This document shows, piece by piece, positions 63,318 to 64,000 of a stretch of 64,000 nt of DNA (the stretch's first letter is position 1; each line of letters opens with the position of its first letter). The stretch is taken from assembly GCF_002949735.1 (NCBI RefSeq), contig NZ_CP026681.1, positions 8,090,501 through 8,154,500 of the forward strand. The letters run 5' to 3'. Below the pieces are notes generated by a model that was not told where the DNA came from, did no database searches, and worked only from the letters and a program-made list of their open reading frames with translations. Source of the DNA: Nostoc sp. 'Peltigera membranacea cyanobiont' N6 (GTDB lineage: Bacteria > Cyanobacteriota > Cyanobacteriia > Cyanobacteriales > Nostocaceae). The position numbers were made by a program, and so were the translations under genes.

Positions 63318-63602
63318 ATGAATAAAAACAATGGAATTGGTTTTTTACAGTCTTCACCCTCCTTTTACCAAAAATCGGAATACGATGTTTACGCTCAAAA
63401 GTCAGTGGAGAAGGTAGAAAAACAGCAGGGGATGTTTGTCTCTTCCGATCCTCCAACACCACTCCCACCTGTAGTTTCAATCCCCATATTGATGTATGCA
63501 GGAATTGCAGTAGCCGTGATTATTTCAATGACTTACTTTTCCCAAATCCAATTGAAGTTGATTACTGAACTAATCAAAACACTAAACAAAAAGACTAAGT
63601 AG
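63318..63602 (+). CDS. Small single-helix membrane protein
   Basis: A 94-residue protein with a polar N-terminus, a proline-rich DPPTPLPPVVSIP segment, one membrane helix (ILMYAGIAVAVIISMTYF) and a basic tail. The family is not recognised. Without a visible Shine-Dalgarno and directly behind a hairpin, its expression may be controlled by that structure. Confidence 0.55.
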   Translation: MNKNNGIGFLQSSPSFYQKSEYDVYAQKSVEKVEKQQGMFVSSDPPTPLPPVVSIPILMYAGIAVAVIISMTYFSQIQLKLITELIKTLNKKTK

Positions 63603-63619
63603 TTTGCTAGCACTTACAT

Positions 63620-63664
63620 AACAATATCGGCAGTCAACTTCCAAAGCTGACTGCTGATATTGTT
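63620..63664. terminator. Bidirectional terminator between island and chlB
   Basis: AACAATATC-GCAGTCA (63620-63636) pairs with TGACTGC-GATATTGTT (63648-63664), 16 of 17 positions. It lies between two convergent genes. Confidence 0.8.
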
Positions 63665-63675
63665 AAGCTCTGAAA

Positions 63676-64000
63676 CTAAGCCCCGACAGCTTCCTTCGCG
63701 GCGTACAATACCTCAGCGTTGATTTCTTTGAAACCGCGATCGCGGGCAAATTTCTCAGTATTACGCTTCACTTTACCGCGCACAAATCCCGGAATCTTAT
63801 TCAATTCTGCTTGACCATCTTTTGTCCAATTTAAATCAGAATCAGCAGAAATTCCTCTAGTAATAACTTCTTTGGTATCGTGACCACCGAAGATTTCTAA
63901 CAGGTGATCTTCCATTCCCAAAGTGAAGGAATTATAGATCAAATCTGTAATCTGATTCGTGCCTTCGTAACCCATAAATGGTTTGTAACCAATGGGGAAG
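63676..64000 (-). CDS. chlB: Light-independent protochlorophyllide reductase subunit B, C-terminal part
   Basis: The frame is open through the right edge of the window, so the gene starts outside. ChlB with ChlN forms the catalytic core of the dark-operative protochlorophyllide reductase, which reduces ring D in chlorophyll synthesis. The visible part reads PIGYKPFMGYEG, GMEDHLLEIFGGHDTKE and ends IPGFVRGKVKRNTEKFAR ... VLYAAKEAVGA, the distinctive ChlB C-terminus with its conserved GHDTKE. About 108 residues are present. Confidence 0.96.
   Translation of the reverse strand, partial: FPIGYKPFMGYEGTNQITDLIYNSFTLGMEDHLLEIFGGHDTKEVITRGISADSDLNWTKDGQAELNKIPGFVRGKVKRNTEKFARDRGFKEINAEVLYAAKEAVGA

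Overview
The window reads as chromosome of a heterocyst-forming filamentous cyanobacterium, most likely Nostoc or a close relative. The evidence is a carotene isomerase end (CrtH), phycocyanobilin reductase (PcyA), PsbP and Psb32/TPM proteins, light-independent protochlorophyllide reductase (ChlB), and a DevBCA exporter of the heterocyst-glycolipid type. The DNA also carries very frequent GCGATCGC (HIP1) sites and the heptameric STRR repeats (TCATTGG / TTTGTCA) typical of Nostocales. No tRNA, rRNA or CRISPR array was seen.

Layout. 1-8.3 kb: crtH end, an AMIN/beta-lactamase-fold envelope hydrolase, purT, a pentapeptide-repeat protein, an ABC-2 exporter pair and an MscS channel. 8.5-12.4 kb: a decayed histidine kinase end, a DUF1003 protein, a cytoplasmic GH13 alpha-amylase, then an insertion-sequence graveyard (a TA-flanked MITE, a TnpB fragment and a frameshifted IS630 transposase). 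12.6-24.5 kb: leuB, prepilin peptidase, accD, an MFS transporter, TPR and coiled-coil proteins, a YihY-DUF4112-hydrolase run and a possible structured RNA. 25-34 kb: a peptidoglycan-binding protein, a paired M16 peptidase operon (one active, one degenerate subunit) and an 1802-residue Ser/Thr kinase-AAA-GAF-histidine kinase hybrid.

34.3-41 kb: a pentapeptide-purK pair followed by what I read as the 6S RNA gene with its own promoter and terminator, then devBCA. 41-58 kb: pcyA, maf, psbP, a substrate-binding lipoprotein joined to a Cache-HAMP-GGDEF cyclase, dapB, a beta-helix protein, cobH, psb32, DUF948/YtxH proteins, a metal-binding lipoprotein behind a Zur-like operator, an M48 peptidase and a PPP phosphatase. 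58.5-63.6 kb: an island with a plasmid-type (CyRepA-like) replication helicase, an orphan antitoxin and two unknown genes, abutting the 3' end of chlB.

Most of the window is housekeeping and photosynthetic metabolism separated by repeat-rich spacers. The points most worth a second look are the CyRepA-like island, the binding protein-cyclase pair, the 6S RNA, the hairpin locus near 23.6 kb, and one small repeat module found twice inserted inside other repeats.
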